Shown here: positions 45,127-56,581 of the stretch, one piece after another | Layout: every line of letters begins with the position of its first letter | Numbering within the stretch: position 1 is the first letter of the stretch | Source: Hedera helix | Lineage: Eukaryota; Streptophyta; Magnoliopsida; Apiales; Araliaceae | Direction of reading: 5' to 3' | Assembly: GCA_947179155.2 (NCBI GenBank) | Contig: OX359278.1 | Location: 23,360,744-23,424,743, forward strand | DNA length: 64,000 bases | Position numbers and translations under genes: made by a program | The notes under the pieces: model-generated | The model's input: only the letters and a program-made list of their open reading frames with translations | Told to the model about the DNA's origin: nothing | Databases searched by the model: none

Positions 45127-48100
45127 TGTGCATGTTTAATTGATAATTATAAATTTCATTAATTATGGAAATAAAGGGATTAATAATTAAATTAATCCAA
45201 ATTTTAAATGAAAAGCGAATGAGGAAGTTAATAAAATGGTAATTATTGATTTTAGATTAATTAAGAATTATGGTGGAAATTTAGAAATTAATTGAGAAGA
45301 AATGTAATTATATAAATTATATAATAATAATTATATAATTTATATAAGGAAATTAAAATGTTGTATGAAGGAAATAATAATTATATAAATTATATAAGAA
45401 TAATTATATAATTCATATAAGAGAATTAAATTAATTAAGGGTGGAAGAAAATTTTATAAATTGTATTTGTGTAAAATGGAAATTATTTAAAAAGGAATAA
45501 TGTAATTATATAAATTATATAATTTATATAAGGAAGGTTAATGTGAATATTAAAGAAATTGAATAATAAATAAGAAAAAGGAATGTTTTAAGTTATTAAA
45601 AATTATATTTATGTATAATGAAATTATTATAACTTTTATGAAAGATAATATTTCAAAAATGTGAACATGTTAATGTAACATATTGTCCAAGTAACGAAGT
45701 GAAAAATTACGAAAAATAATTTTTATATGTTATATGAATTATTTTATGATTTTTGGAGGTATAAATTACCTCAGATAACTACATGCATGTCATTATGCGT
45801 GTACAAAATTTGTCAAGTAAAATACCGAAAAAAGTATTAATATTACTCATAAATCATGTTATGATTTTTAGTGAATTAAAATAAATATTTTATGTATATT
45901 ATATAAAATATTTATTACACGATATAATTATGTAATGTATTAAAATAATTAAGTTGCATGCTATTTTTGGAACAATCCGAAAATTGCTAAAGTCGGTGAC
46001 AAGGTCGGTGGACTTATGTATAATTTTCCAAAATAGTTAATTGTGTTAAGTATAATAAAAAGCCAAGGAAAAGCAAGGAATAGCAAAAAGGAATGGAATT
46101 ACCAAAAAAACAAAAAACAAAACACAACTCTCTCTCTCTCTCTTTGCTCTTCCACCGAAACACCACCAACCTTGCCGGAAAAACCTCAATGGCCACCACA
46201 AGAGGGAGGAAAGATTTGATGCTATCAAGGAATAATTTTAAGCTTTGAAGGTATAAAACAATTTTGTTTGATTTATATTTCAATATTTTGGTATTAAAAT
46301 AATTTGTTGGAAAATTAGAAAATAATTAGAATAATTGTTCTACATAATTTTTGGATGAATATGTATGAATTTTATGATTTTTGGAGTATTTATGTTTGAT
46401 AAATTTGGAAAGGTGGTGTACTGTTCGCGCAAAGAGGAGAAAAAAATAAAAATCTGGGCAGGTCCGCGCAATGCGCGCCTGCAGATTCTCAGAAACGCGA
46501 GCCAAAACGACGTCGTTTCGGGCGCGCGATAGAGGACAGGACTGCGCCATGTGCGGGGCTCGGCAACCGGCTGAGAAACGACGCCGTTTTGGCGTCGGCA
46601 GGGGGGGGTCGCGCGCCTTGCGTGACCGAGGTTTTGCCGAATTTACTATTTTGCCCCTGGCCTTTCTGGCAAATACCGACCGTGTCCCTTGACGCACGAA
46701 AATTACGAAAATGTCCCTGGGCTTTCCGAGAAATAGCGAATATGTCCCTAAAGGCGCGGAAATTACCAAAATGCCCCCAGAAGTGATTTTAATTGAAATA
46801 AATGTTTAAAAATTGTTTAAAAATCATAGAAAATTATAAGAAAATACTAAAAATGTAGAAATGATATTTGGGCATTAAATTTAATATTTTTGTAAAAATA
46901 TTTAATATGGGTGATTAATATTTAAATATTTTAAATATTAATCTAATGAGTTTAAATGATAGAAATTGATTGAATAAAATTTTTGGAACAACCAGATATG
47001 TTAAAATTTGTCCGATGAGCCGGGTTGTCTGAAAATGGAGGAGTTGATATTAAGTTATATTAATATTTAAGGGACGATGTTAATATAATTAACCATATAA
47101 ATTAAATAATTGGCCAGAAATGGTATTAATTAATTAAATTAATATCATAAGAGGATAAATAATTATTATTTGATTATTTTATGATCATAGGTTGATCGAG
47201 TTAAGGGTTTGAGCTAACAATTTAAATAACTGGACGCAAGACAAGTTCTTCAGTCCCTTTTATGTTAAATGTTGGATTGTTATGATATGTAATTCTTGTT
47301 TTAAATGCATAAAAATTATGTGTTATGTGATACGTGATTAATATGACCACAATGTGTACTTTGAGCAACGATATGAAAATATATGAGATATATTGTTATG
47401 GTAGAAGCACAAGCACATGATGTATGACACACACTGAGCATGTTAAGGTATGTGCTATGTGAAGCATAAACTGTTGAACTTGCTGAGCCGTTGTGCTCAT
47501 TACTTGCTTAATATACATTTTTGCAGGAAAGAAATAAATTTCAAGAATATCAGATTAAATTAGAGATGAGTTGGCTAGAAGGTTGGAAACGTTATTGTTA
47601 TATTTTCAATCAGTGTGGATAATTTGTCAAGGTTACATGAATATTTTGTATGTACATAGATGTTGGATCCGAATAGGACGAGTAGTGTTAAATTGTGAAC
47701 CGTGAATGTTCAAATTAATTGTTACGTTAGAAATTATTATACGTTTGATTATGAACGATGCAACAAGGAATATTTGTATGAAAATAAATGACTGTAAATT
47801 TTAAATCAAGGCATAGTTATACGGATATGAAGGGATATTAAATTTTGAATGATGAGATTTAAGATATTAGTAACAAAAAGAAAAGAAAAAGTGAAGGTTG
47901 CGATCCAGGAACTAGGATCGAGATATATGGATTTTTCATATTCAAATATTTTAATACAACGATTGAGAAAAAGAAAAATTTATATCGAAAAATTCGGTAA
48001 TTGATGATTTTAAAATCAGTTAATAGATTAAAGAAGGTGAGCAAAGATTTATTAACGAACCGAAATTTGGACGAAAGGAAGATAATGTATAATAAATACA

Positions 48101-48143
48101 AAATTTAAGGTAAGAATAAGGGTCGAATTTCGGGGTCGTTACA
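44741..48143 (+). repeat. Solo LTR of family E (3403 bp), target duplication TCTAC
   Basis: Starts TGTGGGGACCCGAAATTT and ends TTTCGGGGTCGTTACA. TCTAC flanks it at 44736-44740 and 48144-48148. Chromovirus-type by termini and layout: leader ending GCTTTGAAG|GTATAAAAC (donor-like, 46251), TGAGC/GCTCA arms 47484-47499, ATACATTTTTGCAG acceptor-like site (47526). It has a GC-rich island at 46455-46680 with CGCGCA-A-TGCGCG and the palindrome AAACGACGTCGTTT. AT repeats here are of the ATTATATAATTTATATAA kind, not the 39-bp unit. Small ORFs in the island look fortuitous. Confidence 0.9.
45075..45124 (+). repeat. (TA)n microsatellite in LTR E
   Basis: About 25 TA units without interruption. Confidence 0.95.
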
Positions 48144-48369
48144 TCTACTGCTAACCAATTCAATTTAATTCTCTTTAGATAGACCTAACAATTAATCAAG
48201 TTGATCTTCAAATTAGTATCATATACGCATTCATATGATAACATCTATACATGTTATACCTAACCATATAATTAAATAATTAAGGGTATATTAAACACTT
48301 AGGAAATATTATCATTACTTGATAATATTTCAATCACATAAAACCTATATTAATTACTTAATATAGTTC

Positions 48370-48790
48370 ACATTCTTATCTAACATTATTAAAAATTAAT
48401 AATATTTTATTAGTCTTATAATATTATTAATCATTTAATAATATTCTATTATCCTTCTATTATTATTAATCCCTTAATAATATTTTATTAATCTTTAACC
48501 ATTTAATAATACATTATAACATTATTAATATTATTAATCATTTAATAATATTTTATTCGTCTTTTAATATTATTAATTATTTAATAATATTTTATTCATT
48601 ATCTAATATTATTAATCATAATATTTTATTCATTTACTAATATTATTCTTTATTTAAATAATATTTTATTGACTTATTAATATTATTACCCATTTAATAA
48701 TATTTTAATCTCTTATTAAAATTATCAATCATTTAATAATATTAAATCACTTGTTAATATTATTAACCATGTAGTAATATTTTAATACTC
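48370..48790 (-). repeat. 39-bp AT hairpin array in the minus-oriented LTR A
   Basis: Units of TTATTAATCATTTAATAATATTTTATTCATTATCTAA type, the reverse complement of those at 10640-11075 and 20060-20460, with more variation and some shortened units. Confidence 0.75.
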
Positions 48791-49007
48791 TTTAAATAAT
48801 ACCAAAAGTTAACTTTTAAATTTGGTTAACCTTAGTATTTAATTTAAACATTTAGTTAACATTTATTTATAATTAGACTTCATATATGTTAGTTTAATAT
48901 CCAAATATATTTATTTTACACCTATTTCAACTTAATTTTTCAAAGAAAACTTAACCTGAATCGACCCGACCCGACCCGAACTAGCCAACACTGCCCGACA
49001 GTGTGTT

Positions 49008-49044
49008 CTGGCGCAGCTGCGCCAGTTCTGACGCAGGTGCGTCA
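49008..49044 (-). repeat. Two adjacent GC-rich palindromes in LTR A
   Basis: CTGGCGCAGCTGCGCCAG (49008-49025) is a perfect 18-bp palindrome. TGACGCAGGTGCGTCA (49029-49044) has perfect 7-base arms around GG. They occupy the place where the other A copies have AGCGCCTA/TAGGCGCT, next to a CCGACCCGACCCGAA tract. Confidence 0.9.
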
Positions 49045-51015
49045 GGACATTCTGTCCGGAAGTCATTTTTTTTAACTGCTCGACCCTCTGACGCTCTGAC
49101 GGCTATAACTTCTTCATTTTAAAATATTTTATGTTGATTCTTGAGTCCATTCTCATCAGAATTTCCCCCTACACAACTTCTCTTTAGATCACCGATCCAA
49201 ATTCCAAATAGAACTAGACTCAAAACTTCTCACAAGGTAACCTAGGGTTTTAAAATCAACATACTTTGAGGAAAAATCCATAACTTCTTTGTTTTTTCAC
49301 ATTTTTGAAAGATTCAAGTTTGGTTTTCTTAAGAACTCATAGAGGTAGCTTTTTATCCATATAAATCATTTTTTCAACTTGTACATTTCAAACTACAACA
49401 TTAACCATTTCATGCTATGCTAGAGTTTTACCGGTAAAGTTCGATATGAACATTTCTACCATTTTTAAGCATACCACACATACCAAATCATGATATAAAC
49501 ACATCCAACTATGAAGATACATAAATAACATGGATGAAAACTTCTAGACCATCAAAACAAGTTTTGATCGGTTAAAAATATATTTTAACCGTTCAAAAGC
49601 TATCTAGACTACAAAAATGAAATTTGAGAAGGTTGGAGCACTTTTAAACCTTGTGGTCTTGGATGCTCTTATTCTTCTACTACCAAAGTATGTGATGAGG
49701 CTATTGGACATTCACCAAGATCCTTCTCTAGCATTTTCTCATAACTTACAAGTGTTTCTCTCTTTCTCTCTAGGAAATGCTCTCTATTTTCTCTCTTTGT
49801 TTTCTCTAGGAAATGAACTAGCAAACATAACACAAGTGTGGAGTGCTTCTTTTATAGCACATTGGTAATATATCATCAACTCTCCTAATCAATCAATGTT
49901 GGTCAAATTAAGAGCTAATATGGATTACTATAGCATGGATTGACTAGGTGAAAGACTTGTTGATTGACTTGGGTGGTTCACCTATTACGACAAATTGTAT
50001 ATAAGAAACAACATGAAAGTCAAGCAACCCCAAGTGAGCCCCCTAAAATCTCAGCAAAAAATGGCCTTTTCCAAGCCATTTTTCCTTTAATTTTTCTACT
50101 TTAATTATACATATATACATCTATATATGTATATTCATATATGTCACAATTTTGACCAATTTTGACTTCCTATTGGGCTCCACTTTGGACTCTATGATTA
50201 AATATATTAGGCTCATCCATTTAATTGGTTTGGGCTCAATTTAATTAATACATTGGGCTAGCATTTAAATAATTATGCTACCTTTAATTAAAATAAGCAT
50301 TGGGTTTGTTTAATTAATTACATGGACTAAGGTTTAATTTAATTACTTGGGCTACTAGGTAAATTTAATTGACCTAGTTTAACAACTCATTTGGATTTAA
50401 AATATAATCCAATTAGATTTGCTTTAGTTAATTATAACATCTTGCTTCATTGCTTTAAATAAATATACGCATACACTAGTATATCTATTTAATTATCTAA
50501 TGAACAATTAATTAGTACAAAAAAATTTAATTCATTGCTAATTATATAATAATTATAATTACAATATTTAATGAAATTCGTGGTCATTACATCACCTTCT
50601 TCATAAGAGCAAGCATAATATATACTAATCTATCCGGATTCACTAATTCCCATTTTAGTAATCCCGCGATTAGAACAATTTTAGTTTTGAGTTATCCTGA
50701 ATTTTGATCTCATTAGCATGATCAACATCATGATTCTAAAAGCATTGCTCAACAACTATAGGTTTATCATAATTAATGTTATCTATTAAATATGGATAAA
50801 GAAAATGTCTTTGTATAAATAAACTTTTATTAATAAATGAATAAGATTACAAAGTACATGCTACATCATATCAAATATGATTGGCTTGTGTGAATACTAC
50901 TTTCATGAATGTGACTCGCTCAAAGAACACCTAACGAAGTTTTACTTGTCTGTCATAGTATCTTGTGTGTACTGAGTTATATTTTGACATATTTCTCAAG
51001 CCTTGTTAGTAAATC

Positions 51016-52370
51016 TGATGAGTGGGTTGAATACCTACGAATTTAGTACTTGTAGTCGTGAATTATTATTTGTTTCTATATATTGCATGTTACTTTTGCT
51101 GTGTTTATGTTATTTTGTAGGAAATATCATTTTTGAGAAAAAACTGGACATTTAGGAGCAAAAGCGTATGAAAATGAGAAGAATTAGAATTCTGGAATAG
51201 TAGCTAGCTTGCCACACGTTCTCGCGCGGCCGCCCCACTTATGCAGAGCTTCACTCATAATTCTGTTAGAGTAGAGAGCCCGCCCCATGAAGTAGTGTTG
51301 CCACCCCGTCCAGCGAGGAATTTTTATTACGCGAATTTTCGACTGGGCTGGGGGTTGGTTCTGATAAAAATCCGTGGGGAGTTAGGAAAAAGGGATTAGG
51401 AGTATAAATAGTAGTTTTATGACCCTAAGGAAGGGGGAATTCTCTTTGAAGAGGTTTTGGCATCAAGGATTGCGATTAGAGGCTAGAGCTTGGAAGCATA
51501 CAACAAGAGGAGATCAAAGAGTTTATTCTTATTTCTTCTCTATCATTGTTATATTTGATACTCTTCAATGTTGAATACTTTTACAATTATGATTTTTAAT
51601 TATTTTATGATGAACTAAATTCTCGTTTAAGATTACAACAGAACCCGATGTATAGTTTGAATTGAGTTTGTTCTTAGTTACTTTGTGATAAATATATTTT
51701 GATTGTCTATCATATTTGTGATTAATTTTAATTACCTGGCCAGTAATTAGCGTGAGAATCTATATGAACTTGATGAACGGAGTATAGATTTAGACCTTGG
51801 TATGATAGCATCTGATTGTAATTTCTGCGTCGATGGGAATTATAATTTATGAGTAGGATAGAGATATGCCTATTTTCCACATGTAATTTTGAATAGAATC
51901 TGTATTTAAATCTTCTTTAATATAATTCACATAGAGATATAGTGTTTTAATTAATTTGGATGCTCTACGCAATTCTATTCCTTAACTGGTAGAACTGAGT
52001 GGAATTGTTTATATATTATCGAGAGATGAATATGAATATTATAAAGAATTCTGAATTAACAATCCAGTGTATTTAATATGAAGTAACTAGAGTTAATAAT
52101 ATTTAAATGAAGCATTGGGGGAAGTTGTAGTCTTAATTCTTTAAACATACTACTTGATCTTTGATAATTAGTTCTAGTTAATTTTAATTTATTTTTAATA
52201 GATCAGTATCAATCTCAAGGTGTTAGTTCAGTTAAGATTAGTTTATTTGGAAAATTAATTATTGACAGTTATCAAATATAATCTCTATGGGACGATACTC
52301 TTCTTGTCAATTTACTACAGTTTGATTACGTATACTTGCGTGTTAAACATAGGGTTAAAAATAGGCAACA
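51016..52370 (+). repeat. 5' LTR of the Athila element (1355 bp)
   Basis: Starts TGATGAGTGGGTT and ends AAATAGGCAACA. TATA box TATAAATA at 51403-51410. A GC-rich stretch near 51215-51320 has CGCGCGGCCGCC, GCCCGCCCCATGAAG and related pieces. Confidence 0.92.
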
Positions 52371-52376
52371 AGTTTT

Positions 52377-52392
52377 TGGCGCCGTTACCGGG
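52377..52392 (+). promoter_or_regulatory. Athila-type primer-binding site
   Basis: TGGCGCCGTTACCGGG, the tRNA-Asp-type primer site typical of Athila (one base off TGGCGCCGTTGCCGGG), six bases after the LTR end. Confidence 0.9.
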
Positions 52393-52596
52393 TATTATTT
52401 TTCACGTTGTGTCAATATTAGTTTTTTGTTTAAATTTGATCTTAGATTAAACTTTTTCTCATTTGTTTTTCTATTTACTTTCTGTCTCAGGTACTCATGA
52501 TTTTGTATACAAACACGTTCGAAGGGTTAGGTAACCGTACTTTACGAAGACGATATTGAACGAAGGTTCCATCGAATTCGACACTTCATTCAAAAA

Positions 52597-55500
52597 ATGT
52601 TGCAAAATCAAGAGAAAATGGTGGACAAGGAACATAAATCGTTGAGGGACTTTGCAATGCCTGAGGTCACTAAGATACATTCGAGCATCCAAAGGCCCGC
52701 AATCATAGCAACAAATTTCAAAATTAAGCCAGGAACAATCCAGATGCTTCAAAATTCGGTTCATTTTGGCAGATTACCAAATGATGATCCGAGGGGGTGC
52801 TCTCATGTCCAAGAATTATGATGACGCTTACACGTTATTAGAAACCATGGTAGTGAATAACTGCCAATGGCCTACCGCGCGAATGAATCAACCTAGAGTA
52901 GCGGGAAGAATTGAAGTAGATCCAATAACTGCATTGGTTGCACAAATGTCTACTTTGGTGAAGCGGTTTGATGCTATGGAAGTGCCCAATATTCAGAATA
53001 TATCAGTGATTTGTGAATTATGTGCTGGTGAACATCCGACGGAGCAGTGTGCTATATGTTCCGAGTCAGTGCAATATGTGGGAATTTTTAATCGGCAGCA
53101 AAACGTTAGTAACCCCAATACTTACAATCCTGGGTGGAGGAACCATCCCAACTTTTCTTGGAGAGACAACCCAGCTCAACCTCAAGCTCCACGTCAACCG
53201 TACCCACCAGTATTTCAAGCTCGTCAACAACAACAACCTCTTTTTTAGCCTGAAAAGCAAACAAATTTTGAAGAGATGTCGGCTAAATATATGACAGGAA
53301 CTGAAGTGAGAATGCAGGCTCAAGACAAGATGATGAATCGAATGGATGTAAGCGTAAAAAATCAAGCAGTTGCAATTTAGAACTTGGAGACTCAGATTGG
53401 GCAATTGGCCAATACAATCAATAACCGGCCACAAGGGGCTTTATCGAGTGACACTGAAGTGAATCCTAGAGGAGATCGGAATAAGTATTGTAAAGCAGTA
53501 ACGCTTAGAAGTGGTAAGGAGTTAAAAGCTATAGATGGAGAAACATCAAAGGAAAAGGGATCTGATGAAGAGGCTAGCAATTCAGACGTGGCCAAGAAAA
53601 TTGACAATGAGCCAACAATGAAATCAAAAGTAGGAAAGCAGACTTCGACTTATCCACCAGTGCCTTTTCCACAACGTCTTCAAAAACAGAAATTGGATAA
53701 GCAGTTCTTAAAGTTCTTGGAAATATTTAAGAAACTTCAAATCAACATCCCTTTTGCTGACGCATTGGAACAAATGCCAAGTTACGTGAAGTTTATGAAG
53801 GATATCCTTTCACGTAAAAGGATACTTGGAGAATTTGAAACCGTGGCCCTTACCGAAGAATGCAGTGCAATCTTTCAGAAGAAGTTGCCTCCAAAACTTA
53901 GAGATCCGGGTAGTTTCACTATTCTATGCACAATTGGGACTCAGTTTTTTAATTGATATCTTTGTGATTTGGGTGCAAGCATCAATATGATGCCTTTATC
54001 GGTTTATCAGCAACTTGGATTAAAGGAAGTAGTTCCCACTAATGTGACATTATAGTTGGCGGATCGATCTATTACTTATCCAAGGGGAATTGTGGAGGAC
54101 GTCTTGGTAAAGATAGATAAATTTATATTCCCAGCGGATTTCATCGTCTTAGATTTTGAGGAGGATCGTGATATACCAATCATTCTTGGGCGACCATTCT
54201 TAGCAACTGGAAGAACACTAATTGATGTACAAAATGGCGAATTGACCATGCGAGTCCAAGATCAAGAGGTAACTTTTAATGTGTTTAAGGCAATGAAGTT
54301 TCCTAAGGAGATGGATGAGTGTTTTAGTGTGGATATAGTAAAAGATGTCGTTGAGGGGGAATTCGTGGCTACACTTAATACAGATCCTTTTGATACATCT
54401 TTGATCATGGAAGCTCACTCAGATGATCCAGCATTGTTCGAGTTGGTACAACTATTAAATACAGTGCCAAGGGTAGATAAATTCAAACCACCAGTTGAGA
54501 CATTGGATTATTCGGATAAACCAACTGCTCAAGTTAAGTCTTCATTAGAGGAACCACCCACATTGGAATTAAAACTGCTGCCGAGTCATTTGAGGTACGC
54601 TTATTTAGGGAGTTCTTCTACTTTACCAGTAATAATCTCTACTTCGTTGAATGAGAGTCAGGAAGAAAAACTACTGCGGGTTCTTAGAGAATATAAATCG
54701 GCTATTGGTTGGATTTTAGCAGACATAAAGGGGATTAGTCCATTTATCTGTATGTACAAAATCCTTGTGGAGGATGAATCTAAGCCAACAATAGTGCAGT
54801 AGTGGAGACTAAACCCCAATAATGAAAGAAGTCATAAAAAAGAGGTTATCAAGTGGCTAGATGCAGGTATAATCTATCTGATTTCCGATAGTGCATGGGT
54901 AAGCCCAATGTAGTGTGTTCCTAAGAAGGGTGGAATGACAGTGGTGACCAATGACAACAACGAGCTAATTCCAACAAGAATAGTTATGGGTTGGCAAGTG
55001 TGTATGGATTACCGGAAACTCAACAGAGCTACACGTATGGATCACTTCCCTCTACCCTTTATTGACTAGATGTTGTACCATTTGGCAGGTCATGAATTCT
55101 ACTATCTCTTGGTTGGGTATTCGGGATATAATCAGATCGTGATAGCACTCGAAGACCAAGAAAAAATGACATTTACTTGTCCTTATGGTACATTTGCTTT
55201 CAGACGAATGTCTTTTGGGTTATGTAATGCACCGGCTACTTTTCAAAGGTGTATGATGGCAATTTTCTCTGATATGGTCGAACACAATCTAGAGATATTT
55301 ATGGATGATTTCTCAGTATTTGGGATTTCTTTCGACTTATGTTTGGAGAACCTGATTCTTGTGCTTAAGCGATGCGTGGAAACGAATTTAGTGTTGAATT
55401 GGGAGAAGTGTCATTTTATGGTCCAAGAAGGTATTATTTTAGGACATAGAGTTTCTGCCAAAGGAATTGAAGTAGACAAAGCGAAGATTGAAATAATTGA

Positions 55501-56563
55501 AAATCATCCACCACCGAGGTCTATTAAGGGGATTCGAAGCTTTCTCGGTCATGCGGGCTTTTATAGAAGGTTTATCCAAGATTTCTCGAAAATCACTAAG
55601 CCTTTATGTTATCTTTTAGAGAAAGATGTATCTTTCAACTTTGACAACGCATACATAGAAGCTTTTGAAGTGTTAAAACAGAAATTGATCATTGTTCCTG
55701 TCATAGTTGCCCCAGATTGGTCATCACCATTCGAATTGATGTGCGATGCTAGCGACTTTGCAATTGGCGCGTTCTTAGGCTAACGCAAAGATAAGATTTT
55801 TCATGCTATCTACTATGCGAGCAAGACATTAACGGAGGCACAATTGAATTACACAACTACTGAGAAAGAGCTTTTAGCAGTTGTGTATGCTTTTGATAAG
55901 TTTCGATCATACTTAGTTGGGACCAAGGTTGTGGTTTTCACTGATCAAGCAGCAATTAAGTACTTAATTTCCAAGAGGGATGCAAAGTCGCGGTTAATTA
56001 GATGGATTTTATTGCTTCAAGAATTTAACTTGGAAATTAGGGATAGGAAAGGAACGGAAAATCAAGTGGCTAACCACCTCTCAAGATTAGAGAATCAAGA
56101 TCACACGAAACGTGATGAGCTGTTAATAAATGAATGTTTTCCAGAAGAACAATTACTCGTTATCAGTACAACAGCATTATGGTATGCTGATTTCGTTAAT
56201 TATATTGTGGGTAACGTGCTTCCTCCTGATTTGTCGTACCAGCAAACGAAAAGATTTCTACATGATGTGAAATTATACATGTAGGATAAGCCCTTCTTAT
56301 TCAAGCAATGTACAGATCAAATGGTGAGAAGGTGTGTACCTCAAGAAGAGATAGATAGTATTTTACAGCAGTGCCATGATTCGTTGTATGGAAGACACCA
56401 TAGTGGCGAGCGAACAGCTGCGAAAGTATTGCAATCAGGATTCTATTGGCCTACTCTTTTTAAGGACGCCCATTCCTTTGCCTCATGTTGCGACCGATGT
56501 TTTGTGCATAGTAAGTATGTGTTTAGTTTAGTGCATGTTAGTTTGTTTTGGGACAAACAATAG
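52597..56563 (+). pseudogene. gag-pol: Athila gag-pol, deleted and stop-ridden
   Basis: Gag starts in one frame up to VHFGRLPNDDP (~52785), then jumps to another at RGGALMSKNYDDAYTLLETM. In Athila Gag these segments are ~100 or more residues apart, so an out-of-frame deletion is inferred. After that one frame runs to 56563 with TAG/TGA/TAA at 53246, 53378, 53954, 54053, 54800, 54911, 55067, 55781 and 56282, but no frameshift. Domains: zinc knuckle (CELCAGEHPTEQC), YNPGWRNHPNFSW, TLRSGKEL, protease CDLGASINMMPLSVYQQLGL and ILGRPFLATG, RT with MDYRKLNRAT and the catalytic FMDDFSVFG, RNase H with CDASDFAIGAFLG and TEKELLAVVYAFDKFR. The integrase zinc domain (HDSLYGRHHSGERTAAKVL...CCDRC) stops abruptly, and the catalytic core is gone. 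An acceptor-like CTTTCTGTCTCAG lies upstream at 52479-52491. Confidence 0.92.
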
Positions 56564-56581
56564 TTCAAGTTTGGGGGTATT
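56564..56581 (+). promoter_or_regulatory. Polypurine region before the Athila 3' LTR
   Basis: TTCAAGTTTGGGGGTATT directly precedes the LTR start TGATGAGTGG, as in other Athila elements (AAGTGTGGGGG type). Confidence 0.8.

Larger units (their letters stand above)
43710..50591 (-). repeat. Minus-oriented solo LTR of family A, split by LTR E, TSD TCACC
   Basis: Starts TGTGACGACCCC and ends CGTGGTCATTACA, the reverse complement of the chromovirus A LTR. TCACC flanks it (43705-43709, 50592-50596). Subtracting the nested LTR E and its duplication leaves about 3474 bp, close to 3458 bp of the intact copy. Minus-strand order: TATAAAA box near 49850, purine-rich leader, donor-like AAG|GTTTAAAAG (49649), palindromes at 49008-49044, AT array 48370-48790, and acceptor-like AATTTCAG (44009). 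Confidence 0.93.
40399..50905 (-). repeat. Minus-oriented solo copia LTR, itself split twice, TSD TGAAC/TGAAT
   Basis: Pieces 40399-40676, 42497-43709 and 50597-50905 form one LTR of about 1.8 kb. On the minus strand it starts TGAAAGTAGTATTC and ends TTTTTACAAACCAACA. Flanks TGAAC (40394-40398) and TGAAT (50906-50910) differ by one base. Insertions inside it are the plus-oriented solo copia LTR and the minus-oriented LTR A. Confidence 0.88.

Noticed and set aside
46326..46786. A 147-codon minus-strand ORF and plus-strand ORFs in LTR E.
   Set aside because: They coincide with the GC-rich island, where stops are rare by chance. The LTR is solo and the translations are Arg-rich without a domain.
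43710..50591. Reading 43.7-50.6 kb as a full chromovirus with two LTRs.
   Set aside because: The parts before and after LTR E are the two halves of one LTR in one orientation; there is no internal coding region, and the TCACC and TCTAC duplications fit two nested solo LTRs.
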